Positions 23,364-35,044 of a stretch of 64,000 nt of DNA are shown here, piece by piece. Source of the stretch: JASHUC01 sp035523875 (lineage in GTDB: Bacteria > Pseudomonadota > Gammaproteobacteria > Steroidobacterales > Steroidobacteraceae); NCBI GenBank assembly GCA_035523875.1, contig DATKPY010000027.1, positions 1-64,000 of the forward strand, in the 5' to 3' direction. The notes under the pieces were generated by a model that was not told where the DNA came from, searched no databases, and saw only the letters and a program-made list of their open reading frames with translations. Each line of letters starts with the position of its first letter. The first letter of the stretch is position 1. Position numbers and translations under genes: made by a program.

Positions 23364-26011
23364 AGCACACGCCGGTGATGCAGCAGTATCTGCGCATGAA
23401 GGCGCAGCACCCGGATGCGCTGCTCTTCTATCGGATGGGCGATTTCTACGAGCTCTTCTACGAGGATGCCCGGCGCGCGGCGGCGCTGCTCGACATCACG
23501 CTCACCGCGCGTGGTCACTCCGCCGGGCAGCCGATCCCGATGGCGGGCGTGCCCGTGCACAGCGTCGATGCGTATCTCGCGCGGCTCGTGCGGCGCGGCG
23601 AATGCGTCGCCATCTGCGAGCAGTTGGGCGATCCCGCCAAGTCCAAAGGACCCGTCGACCGGCAGGTCGTGCGCGTCGTCACCCCGGGGACCGTGACCGA
23701 CGATGCGCTGCTCGACGAGCGGCGCGATGCGCTGCTCGCCGCGCTCGCCTGCGACGGAGAGCGCTTCGGACTCGCGTGGCTCGATCTCGCGGCCGGCCGC
23801 TTCACGCTCATGCAGACCGAGGGCCTGCTCGCGCTCGGCGCCGAGCTCGAGCGGCTGAAGCCTGCGGAGCTGCTGGTCGCCGAGGACGCACGCGCAAGCG
23901 CGCCGTCCCGTGGCGGCACCGCGCTGCGCACCCGTCCACCGTGGCACTTCGAGCTCGCGAGCGCATCGCGCCTGCTCACCGATCAGCTCGGCACGCTCGA
24001 CCTCAAGGGGTTCGGCGTGGATGAGCTGCCGCTCGCCATTCGCGCAGCCGGCGCGTTGCTTCAGTACGTGCGCGACACGCAGCGCTCGGCCGTGCCGCAC
24101 ATCCGCGCGCTCACGGTCGAGGAGCGCTCCGAGGCGCTGCTGCTCGATGCGCCGACTCGCCGAAATCTCGAGCTCGACACGAGCCTCTCCGGCAATCCGG
24201 CGGCAACGCTGTTCGCGCTCATCGACCGGTGCGCGACACCGATGGGCTCGCGGGAGCTGCGCCGTTGGCTCAACCGGCCGCTGCGCGATCCGCTCACGCT
24301 GCGGAGGCGTTACCAAGCGCTCGCCGTGCTCATCGACCGGCGGCGCTTCGAGCGCATCGAGGAGCTGCTGCGGGGCATCGGCGACATCGAGCGCATCCTC
24401 GCACGCGTCGCACTGCGCACGGCGCGACCGCGCGACCTCGCGCAGTTGCGCGCGGCACTCGCGCGCCTGCCGGCCCTGAGAGTCGAGGTCGCGGCGCTCG
24501 ACTCACCCCTCCTGCAGAGCCTCGGCGGGCGCGTGGGCGAGCACACCGGGGTGAAGACGCTGCTCGAGCAGGCGATTGCGGCCGAGCCCTCCGCGCTCGT
24601 GCGCGAAGGGGACGTGATTGCGCCCGGATTCGACGCGGAGCTCGACGAGCTGCGGCGCATCGCGACCCACACGGATGAGTTCCTGCTGGAGCTCGAGCGG
24701 CGCGAGCGCGAGCGCAGCGGCATTGCGGCACTCAGGCTCGGCTTCAACCGTGTCCAGGGCTTCTTCATCGAAGTTTCGCGCCGTGACGCGGACCGGGTGC
24801 CGTCGGACTACGTGCGCAAGCAGACCGTCAAATCGGCGGAGAGGTTCATCACGCCCGAGTTGAGACACTTCGAGGATCGAGTGCTGAGCGCACGCGAGCG
24901 CGCGCTCGCGCGCGAGAAGGCGATCTACGAGGAAGTGCTCACGCAGGTGACCGACGAGCTCGGGCCGCTGCAGGCGACGGCTGCGGCCGTTGCCGAGCTC
25001 GACGCGCTGCGCAGTCTCGCCGATTGCGCCCGCGCACATCAGTGGACGGCCCCGGAGCTCGTGCAGCAGTCGCTGCTCGAGATCCGCGGCGGCCGCCACC
25101 CGATCGTCGAGCGCTTTCTCGAGAGCTCCTTCGTGCCGAACGATCTCGCGCTCGACAGCGGGCGGCGCATGCTCGTCATCACCGGACCGAACATGGGCGG
25201 CAAATCGACCTACATGCGCCAGGCGGCGCTCATCGTGATTCTTGCGCACATGGGCAGCTTCGTTCCGGCCGAGTGCGCGACGATCGGACCGCTCGACCGG
25301 ATCTTCACCCGCATCGGCGCCGCCGACGATCTCGCCGGCGGACGCTCGACTTTCATGGTGGAGATGACCGAGGCCGCCAACATCCTCCACAACGCCACGG
25401 CGCGCAGCCTCGTGCTCATGGACGAGATCGGCCGCGGCACGAGCACCTTCGACGGCCTGTCGCTCGCATGGGCGATGGCACGCTACATCGCTACTCGGGT
25501 GCAGGCGTTCACGCTCTTCGCCACCCACTACTTCGAGCTCACCGCCCTCGCAGCCGAGATCGACGCCTGCGCCAACGTGCACCTCGATGCGACCGAGCAT
25601 GGCGACGGTATCGTCTTCCTGCACGCCGTGAAGGATGGTCCCGCGAGCCGCAGCTACGGGCTGCAGGTAGCGCAGCTGGCTGGCGTTCCGCGCGAGGTGA
25701 TCGCGCGCGCCCATGAGTACTTGACCGCGCTCGAGGCCGAGCGCGCCGGGCAGCGCGGAGGCGGGGCGCAGCCCGAGTTGCCGCTGTTCGAGGAGCTGCG
25801 CGCGCGCACGCCTGCCGGTGCGCGAGAAGGCCCCGGGCGGACCGGAGAGCGCACCGCCCATCCGGGGGATGCGGTCCTCGGGTCGCTGCGGGCGGCGCTC
25901 GAGGCGCTCGATCCGGACTCGATGAGCCCGCGGGCCGCGCTCGAGGCGCTCTACGGACTGCGTGCGCTGGTGAATGGCGACGCGGGGTCCGCGCGCGACA
26001 CGGAGAAGTGA
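23342..26011 (+). CDS. mutS: DNA mismatch repair protein MutS
   Basis: 889 aa mismatch sensor ATPase. The N-terminal mismatch-binding domain has HTPVMQQYLRMKAQHPD and the FYE wedge motif in RMGDFYELFYEDA. The connector and lever domains follow, then the ABC ATPase: Walker A GPNMGGKSTYMRQ, signature DDLAGGRSTFMVEM, Walker B LVLMDEIGRGTSTFDG and the HYFELT switch. The C-terminal tail includes a helix-turn-helix-like end. Length matches the family (E. coli 853). The last 61 bp overlap the convergent hydrolase gene. The start lies in the inverted repeat shared with pncC. Confidence 0.98.
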   Translation: MNDLALAQHTPVMQQYLRMKAQHPDALLFYRMGDFYELFYEDARRAAALLDITLTARGHSAGQPIPMAGVPVHSVDAYLARLVRRGECVAICEQLGDPAKSKGPVDRQVVRVVTPGTVTDDALLDERRDALLAALACDGERFGLAWLDLAAGRFTLMQTEGLLALGAELERLKPAELLVAEDARASAPSRGGTALRTRPPWHFELASASRLLTDQLGTLDLKGFGVDELPLAIRAAGALLQYVRDTQRSAVPHIRALTVEERSEALLLDAPTRRNLELDTSLSGNPAATLFALIDRCATPMGSRELRRWLNRPLRDPLTLRRRYQALAVLIDRRRFERIEELLRGIGDIERILARVALRTARPRDLAQLRAALARLPALRVEVAALDSPLLQSLGGRVGEHTGVKTLLEQAIAAEPSALVREGDVIAPGFDAELDELRRIATHTDEFLLELERRERERSGIAALRLGFNRVQGFFIEVSRRDADRVPSDYVRKQTVKSAERFITPELRHFEDRVLSARERALAREKAIYEEVLTQVTDELGPLQATAAAVAELDALRSLADCARAHQWTAPELVQQSLLEIRGGRHPIVERFLESSFVPNDLALDSGRRMLVITGPNMGGKSTYMRQAALIVILAHMGSFVPAECATIGPLDRIFTRIGAADDLAGGRSTFMVEMTEAANILHNATARSLVLMDEIGRGTSTFDGLSLAWAMARYIATRVQAFTLFATHYFELTALAAEIDACANVHLDATEHGDGIVFLHAVKDGPASRSYGLQVAQLAGVPREVIARAHEYLTALEAERAGQRGGGAQPELPLFEELRARTPAGAREGPGRTGERTAHPGDAVLGSLRAALEALDPDSMSPRAALEALYGLRALVNGDAGSARDTEK

Positions 26012-26628
26012 CCGTCGCGCAGGAAGAAGCCCGTCTGCCGCGCCGCCTCCTCGGAGACGAGCAGCCCCATGTGCCCGGCCGCCACGGTGATGTGATCGGT
26101 CGCTCCCGGCATACGCGTCTCGCTCACCGCGATCGTGCCGTCACTCTCCCCGTCGTAGCGCACGATGAGCCGTCCGAAACCGAGTGCCCGGTTGCCGGCG
26201 ATGATTCCGAGCGGACGATCGCTCCTCCAGCGGCGCTCGCGCTCGACGAGCAACTCCTCGCGTACGCAGCGGCCGACGAGCGCGCGCGCGAGCGGGAGCC
26301 GCGCGAACTCGACCGCCGCCCGGCACCCCAGAGCAGGGGTACCCAGGAAGACGACACGCCCGGGCGATTCGAGGGGGAAGCGCTCGAGACAGCGGTAGAT
26401 GACGAGGCCGCCCAAGCTGTGTCCGATCAGATGCAGCGTTTTCGGGCGCAGTGCGCGAACGAACTCAGCGAGCCGTTCGGTGACCTCGGGCATCGAAGCG
26501 CGCACCGAGGGATAGCGGAACACGTGCGCCTCGAGCCCGAAATCGCGCGCGAGCCGCCGGCGCAGCAGGAACGAGTCGGCGTGCGAGGACCACAAACCGT
26601 GCACGTAGACGACGGTAGCGCCGGGCAT
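25951..26628 (-). CDS. Alpha/beta hydrolase (lipase-like)
   Basis: 225 aa. VVYVHGLWSSHADSFLLRR supplies the oxyanion-loop region, HLIGHSLGGLVIYR contains the nucleophile Ser in GHSLGG, and the likely catalytic Asp and His lie in RYDGESDGTIAV and VAAGHMGLLVS. The fold matches PGAP1/triacylglycerol-lipase-like esterases; no signal peptide is seen and the substrate is unknown. It follows aspS by 10 bp and probably shares its transcript. Its last 61 bp run antisense into the 3' end of mutS. Confidence 0.85.
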   Translation of the reverse strand: MPGATVVYVHGLWSSHADSFLLRRRLARDFGLEAHVFRYPSVRASMPEVTERLAEFVRALRPKTLHLIGHSLGGLVIYRCLERFPLESPGRVVFLGTPALGCRAAVEFARLPLARALVGRCVREELLVERERRWRSDRPLGIIAGNRALGFGRLIVRYDGESDGTIAVSETRMPGATDHITVAAGHMGLLVSEEAARQTGFFLRDGHFSVSRADPASPFTSARSP

Positions 26629-26638
26629 CGCGTCCCGC

Positions 26639-28408
26639 TCACGCGGGCGGCGGGCGCAAGCGGATGTGCAGCTCCTTCAGTTGCGCCTCGCCCACCGCGG
26701 TCGGCGCATCGGTGAGCGGGTCGGACGCGGTCTGGGTCTTCGGGAACGCGATCACGTCGCGAATGCTGTCCGCGCCTGCCATGAGCATTGCGAGCCGATC
26801 GACGCCGAAGGCGATGCCGCCGTGCGGCGGCGCACCGTACTTGAGCGCATCGAGGAGAAAGCCGAACTTGTCGCGGGCTTCCTCCGCGCCGATGCCGAGC
26901 AGCTCGAAGACGGCCGATTGCATCTCCGGGCGGTGGATACGCACCGAGCCGCCGCCAACCTCCGAGCCGTTGAGCGCGAGATCGTAGGCATTGGCGAGCG
27001 CGGTTGCCGGAGCCGCACTCAGCGCCTGCGGATCCTCGGACTTGGGCGCCGTGAACGGATGGTGCATGGCCACCCAGCGCTTCTCGTTCCCGTCCCACTC
27101 GAACATCGGAAAGTCGACCACCCAGAGCGGACGCCACCCGGATGCGACGCGCTTCAAGTCCTGGCCGATCCTGATCCGCAGCGCGCCGAGCGAGTCGTTG
27201 ACGACCTTGCGTACGTCGGCCCCGAAGAAAATGAGGTCCTCGTCGCGCGCCCCCGTGCGCTCGAGAATGCCCGCGACGGCCTCATCGCTCAAGAACTTGA
27301 CGATCGGCGACTGCAGACCCTCGCGCCCGAGCGAGCGCTGGTTCACCTTCACGTAGGCGAGGCCCTTGGCGCCGTAGCGGCCAACGAACGCGGTGTACTC
27401 GTCGATTTCCTTGCGGGTGAGCGCACCGCCCTGCGGCACGCGGAGCGCCGCGACGCGCCCCGCGGGATCGTTCGCCGGCGCCGCGAAAACCTTGAACTGC
27501 GAGTCCTTCACGAGATCCGCGACATCGGTGAGCTCGAGCGCGATGCGCAGATCCGGCTTGTCGGACCCATAGCGACGCAGCGCCTCGGCAAAGGTCATGC
27601 GCGGGAATGGATCCGGCAGCGTCACATCGAGCACCTCGTGGAACACGTGGCGCACCAGGCCCTCGATAATTTGCAGGATCTGATCCTGGTCGAGAAAGGA
27701 CGTCTCGATGTCGAGCTGGGTGAACTCCGGCTGACGGTCCGCCCGCAAATCCTCGTCGCGGAAGCAGCGCACGATCTGATAGTAACGGTCGAATCCGGCC
27801 ATCATCAGCAGCTGCTTGAACAGCTGCGGTGACTGCGGCAGCGCGAAGAACTTTCCCGGGTGCGTGCGGCTCGGCACGAGATAGTCGCGCGCGCCCTCGG
27901 GCGTCGCTTTGCCGAGCATGGGTGTCTCGAGGTCGATGAAGCCGTTCGCATCGAGATAGTCGCGCATCGCCCGCGTCAGCCGGTGGCGCAGCAGCAGCCG
28001 CTCGCGCATCACATCGCGGCGCAGATCGAGATAGCGGTACTTGAGCCGCACTTCCTCGCTCACCGTCTCATCGAGCTGGAACGGCAACGGCTCGCAGCGA
28101 TTGAGCACTACCAGCTCGCTCGCGAGCACCTCGACGCGGCCCGAGGCGAGATTGGGATTGACCGTGCCCGCAGGCCGCTCGCGCACGCGACCCTTGATGC
28201 GGATCACGAACTCGTTGCGCAGCCGCTCGGCAACGCCAAACACCTCCGCTGCGTCCGGGTCGAAGACCACCTGCACCAATCCCTCGCGATCCCGCAGGTC
28301 GACGAAAATCACCCCGCCGTGGTCGCGGCGCCGGTGAACCCAGCCGGCAAGGGCGATCTCCCGGCCGATCAGAGTCTCCTCGACCTTGCCGCAATAATGA
28401 GTACGCAT
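26639..28408 (-). CDS. aspS: Aspartyl-tRNA synthetase
   Basis: 589 aa bacterial-type AspRS. The N-terminal OB anticodon-binding domain has LAGWVHRRRDHGGVIFVDLRDREG. Class II motifs follow: FIDLETPMLGKATPEGARDYLVPSR (motif 1 region), QSPQLFKQLLMMAGFDRYYQIVRCFRDEDLRADRQPEFTQ in part (motif 2), and the C-terminal GIAFGVDRLAMLMAG (motif 3). The bacterial GAD insertion lies between. Starting at ATG 28408 (MRTHYCGKV) matches E. coli MRTEYCG and its 590 aa length; an upstream TTG at 28417 is less likely. Confidence 0.97.
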   Translation of the reverse strand: MRTHYCGKVEETLIGREIALAGWVHRRRDHGGVIFVDLRDREGLVQVVFDPDAAEVFGVAERLRNEFVIRIKGRVRERPAGTVNPNLASGRVEVLASELVVLNRCEPLPFQLDETVSEEVRLKYRYLDLRRDVMRERLLLRHRLTRAMRDYLDANGFIDLETPMLGKATPEGARDYLVPSRTHPGKFFALPQSPQLFKQLLMMAGFDRYYQIVRCFRDEDLRADRQPEFTQLDIETSFLDQDQILQIIEGLVRHVFHEVLDVTLPDPFPRMTFAEALRRYGSDKPDLRIALELTDVADLVKDSQFKVFAAPANDPAGRVAALRVPQGGALTRKEIDEYTAFVGRYGAKGLAYVKVNQRSLGREGLQSPIVKFLSDEAVAGILERTGARDEDLIFFGADVRKVVNDSLGALRIRIGQDLKRVASGWRPLWVVDFPMFEWDGNEKRWVAMHHPFTAPKSEDPQALSAAPATALANAYDLALNGSEVGGGSVRIHRPEMQSAVFELLGIGAEEARDKFGFLLDALKYGAPPHGGIAFGVDRLAMLMAGADSIRDVIAFPKTQTASDPLTDAPTAVGEAQLKELHIRLRPPPA

Positions 28409-28434
28409 ACGCGACAAATCCTACCAGATGCGGC

Positions 28435-29121
28435 CTAGCCGCCGACCGCTCGCGGCGGATAGGGCGGAACGACGACACCGCACGTGACGATCATCTTCAT
28501 CGCCGCATCGACGCTCATCTCGAGAGGGATCAGCTGCGCGCGGGGCACGAGGATGATGAATCCGGCGGTGGGATTCGGGGCGGGCGAGATGAACACGCAC
28601 ACGAGCTCGTGCCCGGCCTTCATGCTCACCTCGGCGACGTTGTCCGCGGTCACGAAGCCGATGCTCCAGATGCCCGAACGCGGATACTCGACGGCGACGA
28701 CCTGACGGAACGAATGCTGGGTGCTGAGGACGCTCTCCGTGAAGCTCTTGACGCCACTGTAGACCGAGCGCACGAGCGGAATGCGGTTGAGCAGCTCCTC
28801 CCAGTAGGCGACGAGCCGCCGGCCGACGAGGTTCGTCACGGCGAGGCCCGTGATGAGCACCACGACGAACGCGAACACGATCCCGAGCCCCGGGATCGAG
28901 AAGCCGAAGATCGCCTGCGGCCGCAGGTGCGCGGGCAGAAGCAGGAGCGTGCGGTCCATCACATCGACGATGAATCCGACGACCCAGATCGTGGCGAGCA
29001 CCGGCAGCCATACCAGGATCCCGGCGACCAGATAGCGGCGCAGGGTCCAGGCGCGCCGTGCCGGCGTCGCAGGGGACCGTCCGCTCGCGACTTCGGGCCG
29101 GGTCGCGTCCGGCTCGCTCAC
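28435..29121 (-). CDS. DUF502 family membrane protein
   Basis: 228 aa. Two transmembrane helices (LVAGILVWLPVLATIWVVGFIV and LGIVFAFVVVLITGLAV) are followed by a soluble domain with IPLVRSVYSGVKSFTES, GIWSIGFVTA and FISPAPNPTAGFIILVPR, the DUF502 signature. The function is unknown; relatives often sit before aspS, as here. GTG 29121 overlaps the stop of the upstream zinc-ribbon gene by 4 nt, which picks this start over the much longer open frame. Confidence 0.88.
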   Translation of the reverse strand: MSEPDATRPEVASGRSPATPARRAWTLRRYLVAGILVWLPVLATIWVVGFIVDVMDRTLLLLPAHLRPQAIFGFSIPGLGIVFAFVVVLITGLAVTNLVGRRLVAYWEELLNRIPLVRSVYSGVKSFTESVLSTQHSFRQVVAVEYPRSGIWSIGFVTADNVAEVSMKAGHELVCVFISPAPNPTAGFIILVPRAQLIPLEMSVDAAMKMIVTCGVVVPPYPPRAVGG

Positions 29122-29555
29122 CGGCGAGCCTTGCGCGCCGGGCGTGCGTTCGCCTTGCGCTTCCCCCTCGCAGTCGGACGGCGCGCTGCCGGTTTGCGTG
29201 AACTCCCGGCGCTCGCGGAGACGGCCGCGGAGCCGCTCGCCGCAGGCTTCGCTGCGCCCGATTTCGGCTCGGCCGGCTTCGCATCCGTCGCCCCACCGGT
29301 GGGAGTCTCCGCGGCCTTCGGCTCCTTCGCCTCGCCCTTCTCGGCCTCGGCGAGATTGCGCTTCGACTCCTTCTCCGACTTGAAGTCGGTCTCGTACCAG
29401 CCGCCTCCCTTCAGCCGGAAATTCGGCGCCGAGACGAGCTTCTTCAGCGTGTTCCTGCCGCAGGACGGACACTTCCGAATCGGCGCATCCGCGATCTTCT
29501 GCATGATCTCGACGTAGAACTTGCAGTTCGAGCACTCGTATTCGTAGAACGGCAT
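29118..29555 (-). CDS. FmdB-type zinc-ribbon protein with basic tail
   Basis: 145 aa. The N-terminal 40 residues are a zinc ribbon: MPFYEYECSNCKFYVEIM and IRKCPSCGRNTLKKLVS, with two CxxC pairs. These FmdB-family proteins are small putative regulators. From about residue 65 the protein becomes acidic/Ala-Pro-rich and ends in an Arg/Lys/Ala-rich tail (RRPTARGKRKANARPARKARR region), longer than usual and likely nucleic-acid-binding. It is translationally coupled to the DUF502 gene and upstream of aspS, a common order. Confidence 0.88.
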   Translation of the reverse strand: MPFYEYECSNCKFYVEIMQKIADAPIRKCPSCGRNTLKKLVSAPNFRLKGGGWYETDFKSEKESKRNLAEAEKGEAKEPKAAETPTGGATDAKPAEPKSGAAKPAASGSAAVSASAGSSRKPAARRPTARGKRKANARPARKARR

Positions 29556-29662
29556 GGGATCCCTGAGATTTGTTTGGTTTGCCTGAAGCGTCGCAGTATA
29601 CCTAACACCGCTCGAAATGCGGCCCGCAACCGGGCCGCCGGGCCTCATCCCGGGCAGCACTC

Positions 29663-32254
<2,592 letters not shown>

Positions 32255-32284
32255 GAATCGCCTCGCAGAATGCGCTCTCGCTCT

Positions 32285-32311
32285 TGTGGGGGCATAACGC
32301 GCTTGTTCAAG
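32285..32311 (-). promoter_or_regulatory. Heat-shock (sigma32) promoter of clpB
   Basis: On the minus strand CTTGAA (-35) is followed after 13 bp by CCCCCACA (-10), close to the sigma32 consensus CTTGAA-N13-15-CCCCATNT. It lies 30 bp before the clpB ATG. Function is inferred from the motif and gene. Confidence 0.75.
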
Positions 32312-32326
32312 CGATGGTGCAATGCA

Positions 32327-33121
32327 TCATGATTCGCGCCAAAGGAGCGCGGCCATCCGTCCGCAGCGCCCGTCGCGGCGGTAGGAGAAGAATCGGGTCT
32401 CATCGCAGTACGTGCACCAGCCCCCGCCGAGGACGGTGCCGACGCCGAGCGCACCCAGGCGCTGGCGGGCGAGGGCGTACAGATCGCACTGCCAGCGCCC
32501 GCGGGCGTTCGGCGCAAAGGCCAGGCTTGCCTGCGCGTCCCGCGCCAGAAAGGCCTCACGCACCTCATCGCCGACCTCGAAGTGCTCCGGGCCGATGGCC
32601 GGCCCGAGCCAGGCGATGAGTCGCCGGGGCTCCACGGCGAGCGCCGCAACCGTCGCCTCGAGCACCCCCGAAGCGAGTCCGCGCCAGCCCGCGTGGGCTG
32701 CGCCCAGCGCTGAGCCATCGGCGGCAGCGAACAGTACCGGCATGCAATCGGCGACCTGGATCGCGCAGACCCGGTGCGCTCGGTGCGTCACGGCGGCATC
32801 GGCGCGGGCCCGGGTCAATGGCACCGTGGCGCCGCTCGCAGGCTCCCCCCACGGCTCGTCCAGATTCGCGACCTGCGTGCCATGGATCTGATCGAGCCAG
32901 ACAGGCTCGCTCGGGAGCGCGAGCGCCGCGGCAAGCCGCCTGCGGTTCTCTACGACGCGCTCGGGCGGATCGCCGCCTGCGGCGCCCACATTGAGCGCAT
33001 CGTAGGGTGGAAGACTCACCCCTCCCGCACGGAGTGTGAAGGCGGCCTGCACGCTCGCGGGCACCGGCCACTGCGGGCGGAGCAGCGCGACCCCCGCATC
33101 ATGCGTGCGCACGCGCGTCAT
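32327..33121 (-). CDS. pgeF: Polyphenol oxidase/purine nucleoside phosphorylase (YfiH/PgeF)
   Basis: 264 aa member of the DUF152/YfiH family, linked to peptidoglycan quality control and, in vitro, to purine nucleoside phosphorylase and laccase activities. Metal-site motifs are LDQIHGTQV, IQVADCMPVLF, GAAHAGWRGL and CTYCDETRFFSYRRDG. ATG 33121 overlaps the end of rluD by 23 nt. The order bamD-rluD-pgeF-clpB is conserved in gammaproteobacteria. Confidence 0.93.
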   Translation of the reverse strand: MTRVRTHDAGVALLRPQWPVPASVQAAFTLRAGGVSLPPYDALNVGAAGGDPPERVVENRRRLAAALALPSEPVWLDQIHGTQVANLDEPWGEPASGATVPLTRARADAAVTHRAHRVCAIQVADCMPVLFAAADGSALGAAHAGWRGLASGVLEATVAALAVEPRRLIAWLGPAIGPEHFEVGDEVREAFLARDAQASLAFAPNARGRWQCDLYALARQRLGALGVGTVLGGGWCTYCDETRFFSYRRDGRCGRMAALLWRES

Positions 33122-34061
33122 CCTCGAGCGCCGCGACGAGCGCGCGCAGCTCCGGGGGAAGCGGCGATGCCCATTCCAGCCGGCGCCCGGTCGTCGGATG
33201 CGCGAGCGCCAATCGCTCGGCATGCAGCGCCTGACGCTCGAGCGCGGACAGGGCCGTAAGCAGCGCGGGCCCGCTCGCTGGCGGAATCCTCCGGCGTCCG
33301 CCGTAGACCGGGTCGCCGACCACCGGATGCCCGATGTGCGCGAGGTGCACGCGGATCTGATGCGTGCGGCCGGTCTCGAGCTGCGCTCCGACCAGCGTGT
33401 GCGCTCGATAGCGGCGCACGACGCGAACGTGCGTCACCGCGGGACGCCCGTCGCTTCGCACCGTCATGCGGGTTCTCACGCTGCGGTGGCGGCCGATCGG
33501 CTCATCGATCGTGCGGCCGCCAGTGAGGACGCCCACCGAGATCGCGAGATACCGCCGTTCGATCTCGCGCGCCGCGAGCGCGGCGGCGAGCCGTGCGTGC
33601 GCCTCGACCGTCCGCGCCACCACGAGCAAACCGCTCGTGTTGCGGTCCAGCCGGTGCACCAGACCGGCTCGGGGCACGAGCGCGAGCGGCGGATCGAGCC
33701 CGAGCAGCGCGTTCTGGAGCGTGTGCGCGGGGTTTCCGGCCCCGGGGTGCACCACCAGACCGGCCGGCTTGTCGATGACGAGGATGGCAGCATCCCGGTG
33801 AACGATCGCGAGCGGCATCGTCTCCGCTTGGACCGCGCTCGCGGGCTCGAGCCGCGCTTCGATTCGCACGTGCTCGCCACCGAGCACCGCCTCGCGCGGC
33901 CGCGGTACGCGACCGCCGAGGCGCACGGCGCCGGCCTCGATCCAACTCTTCAGGCGCGCCCGCGAATACTCCGGCAGGGCGCGTGCCAAGGCCTGGTCGA
34001 GCCGCATCCCAGCCAGCTCGGGACCAAGCGTGAGCTCGTGCGTTCGGAACTCCGTAGGCAT
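33099..34061 (-). CDS. rluD: 23S rRNA pseudouridine synthase RluD
   Basis: 320 aa. An N-terminal S4 RNA-binding domain (MRLDQALARALPEYSRARLKSWIEAG) precedes the RluA-type catalytic domain with HRLDRNTSGLLVVART (catalytic Asp in HRLD), VIDKPAGLVVHPGAG and LETGRTHQIRVHLAHIGHPVVGD. RluD modifies U1911, U1915 and U1917 of helix 69. ATG 34061 gives the typical length (E. coli 326). It is divergent from bamD, as in relatives. Confidence 0.95.
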   Translation of the reverse strand: MPTEFRTHELTLGPELAGMRLDQALARALPEYSRARLKSWIEAGAVRLGGRVPRPREAVLGGEHVRIEARLEPASAVQAETMPLAIVHRDAAILVIDKPAGLVVHPGAGNPAHTLQNALLGLDPPLALVPRAGLVHRLDRNTSGLLVVARTVEAHARLAAALAAREIERRYLAISVGVLTGGRTIDEPIGRHRSVRTRMTVRSDGRPAVTHVRVVRRYRAHTLVGAQLETGRTHQIRVHLAHIGHPVVGDPVYGGRRRIPPASGPALLTALSALERQALHAERLALAHPTTGRRLEWASPLPPELRALVAALEDDARAHA

Positions 34062-34146
34062 GCGACGGGTCGTAAGGCGCAAGGTGCAGGATTGGCTATA
34101 CTGCGCTATCCGCTCAAGAGAAATACATCGAGGGGCCCGTATACTC

Positions 34147-35019
34147 ATGTCCCGGTCCGCCATCGCACGGAGCATGGCGCTCGTGCTCTGCCTGGTCTGC
34201 GTCCTCGCGTCGGGCTGCCATACATTCCACCACCGCAAGCAGAAAGAGCCGACGCCCGAGGTGCTCTACCAGCAGGCGCACAAGCGGCTCGTGGGCTACG
34301 ATTACAAGGCCGCCATCAAGCTCTACGAGTCGCTCACGGCCCGGTTCCCGTTCTCCGATCAGGCCCGCCAGGCGCGCATCGACCTCATCTACGCCTATTA
34401 CCGCCAGGGCGAGGCCGAATCGGCCACCGACGCCGCCGACACGTTCATCCGCGAGAACCCGACGCACCCGCGCGTCGACTACGCCTGGTACATCAAGGGC
34501 CTGGTCTACTTCGACCGTCCGCCGAACCTACTCGAGCGGCTGTTTCACGCCGATCTCAGCAAGCGTCCACCGACCGACGCACGCAAATCCTTCGATGCGT
34601 TCAAAGTGGTCGTCGAGCAGTACCCGAAGAGCATCTACGCGCACGATGCATTGCACCGCATGATCTTCTTGCGCAATCGCCTCGCCGACTACGACGTCCA
34701 CGTCGCCGAGTACTACATGCGGCGCGGGGCGTGGGTGGGCGCGGCCAACCGCGCGAACGAGTGCATCGAGGAATACAACGGCGCGCCGGCCGTCCGGCAG
34801 GCGCTGCAGATCATGACGGCGGCCTACCAGAAACTCGGGCTCAACCAGCGTGCCGACCAGGCCCACGACGTGTACGCCTACAACTTCCTCAATCAGCCAA
34901 ATCAAGAGGTGGCCGGCGATCCGGGACACCCCTGGTGGAAGTTCTGGAGCCACACGCCGAGCGATCCACTCGCCGCCGACCCGCCTCCGGCCCCGAAGCC
35001 GTGGTGGAAGTTCTGGTAA
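34147..35019 (+). CDS. bamD: Outer-membrane assembly lipoprotein BamD
   Basis: 290 aa. A lipoprotein signal peptide with lipobox LASG|C (Cys about residue 23) is followed by five TPR-like repeats typical of BamD, including LYQQAHKRLVGYDYKAAIKLYESLTARFPFS and RVDYAWYIKGLVYF. BamD works with BamA to insert beta-barrel proteins. The C-terminal 35 residues are unusual: WWKFW appears twice, separated by a Pro-rich linker, with the second copy at the very end. The ATG at 34147 is chosen because it begins the signal peptide. Confidence 0.95.
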   Translation: MSRSAIARSMALVLCLVCVLASGCHTFHHRKQKEPTPEVLYQQAHKRLVGYDYKAAIKLYESLTARFPFSDQARQARIDLIYAYYRQGEAESATDAADTFIRENPTHPRVDYAWYIKGLVYFDRPPNLLERLFHADLSKRPPTDARKSFDAFKVVVEQYPKSIYAHDALHRMIFLRNRLADYDVHVAEYYMRRGAWVGAANRANECIEEYNGAPAVRQALQIMTAAYQKLGLNQRADQAHDVYAYNFLNQPNQEVAGDPGHPWWKFWSHTPSDPLAADPPPAPKPWWKFW

Positions 35020-35044
35020 ATCCGCTCGCTGCCCCGCACCGAGG

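Noticed and set aside
24503..25861. 452-aa antisense ORF over mutS
   Set aside because: Shadow frame; mutS is complete and conserved.
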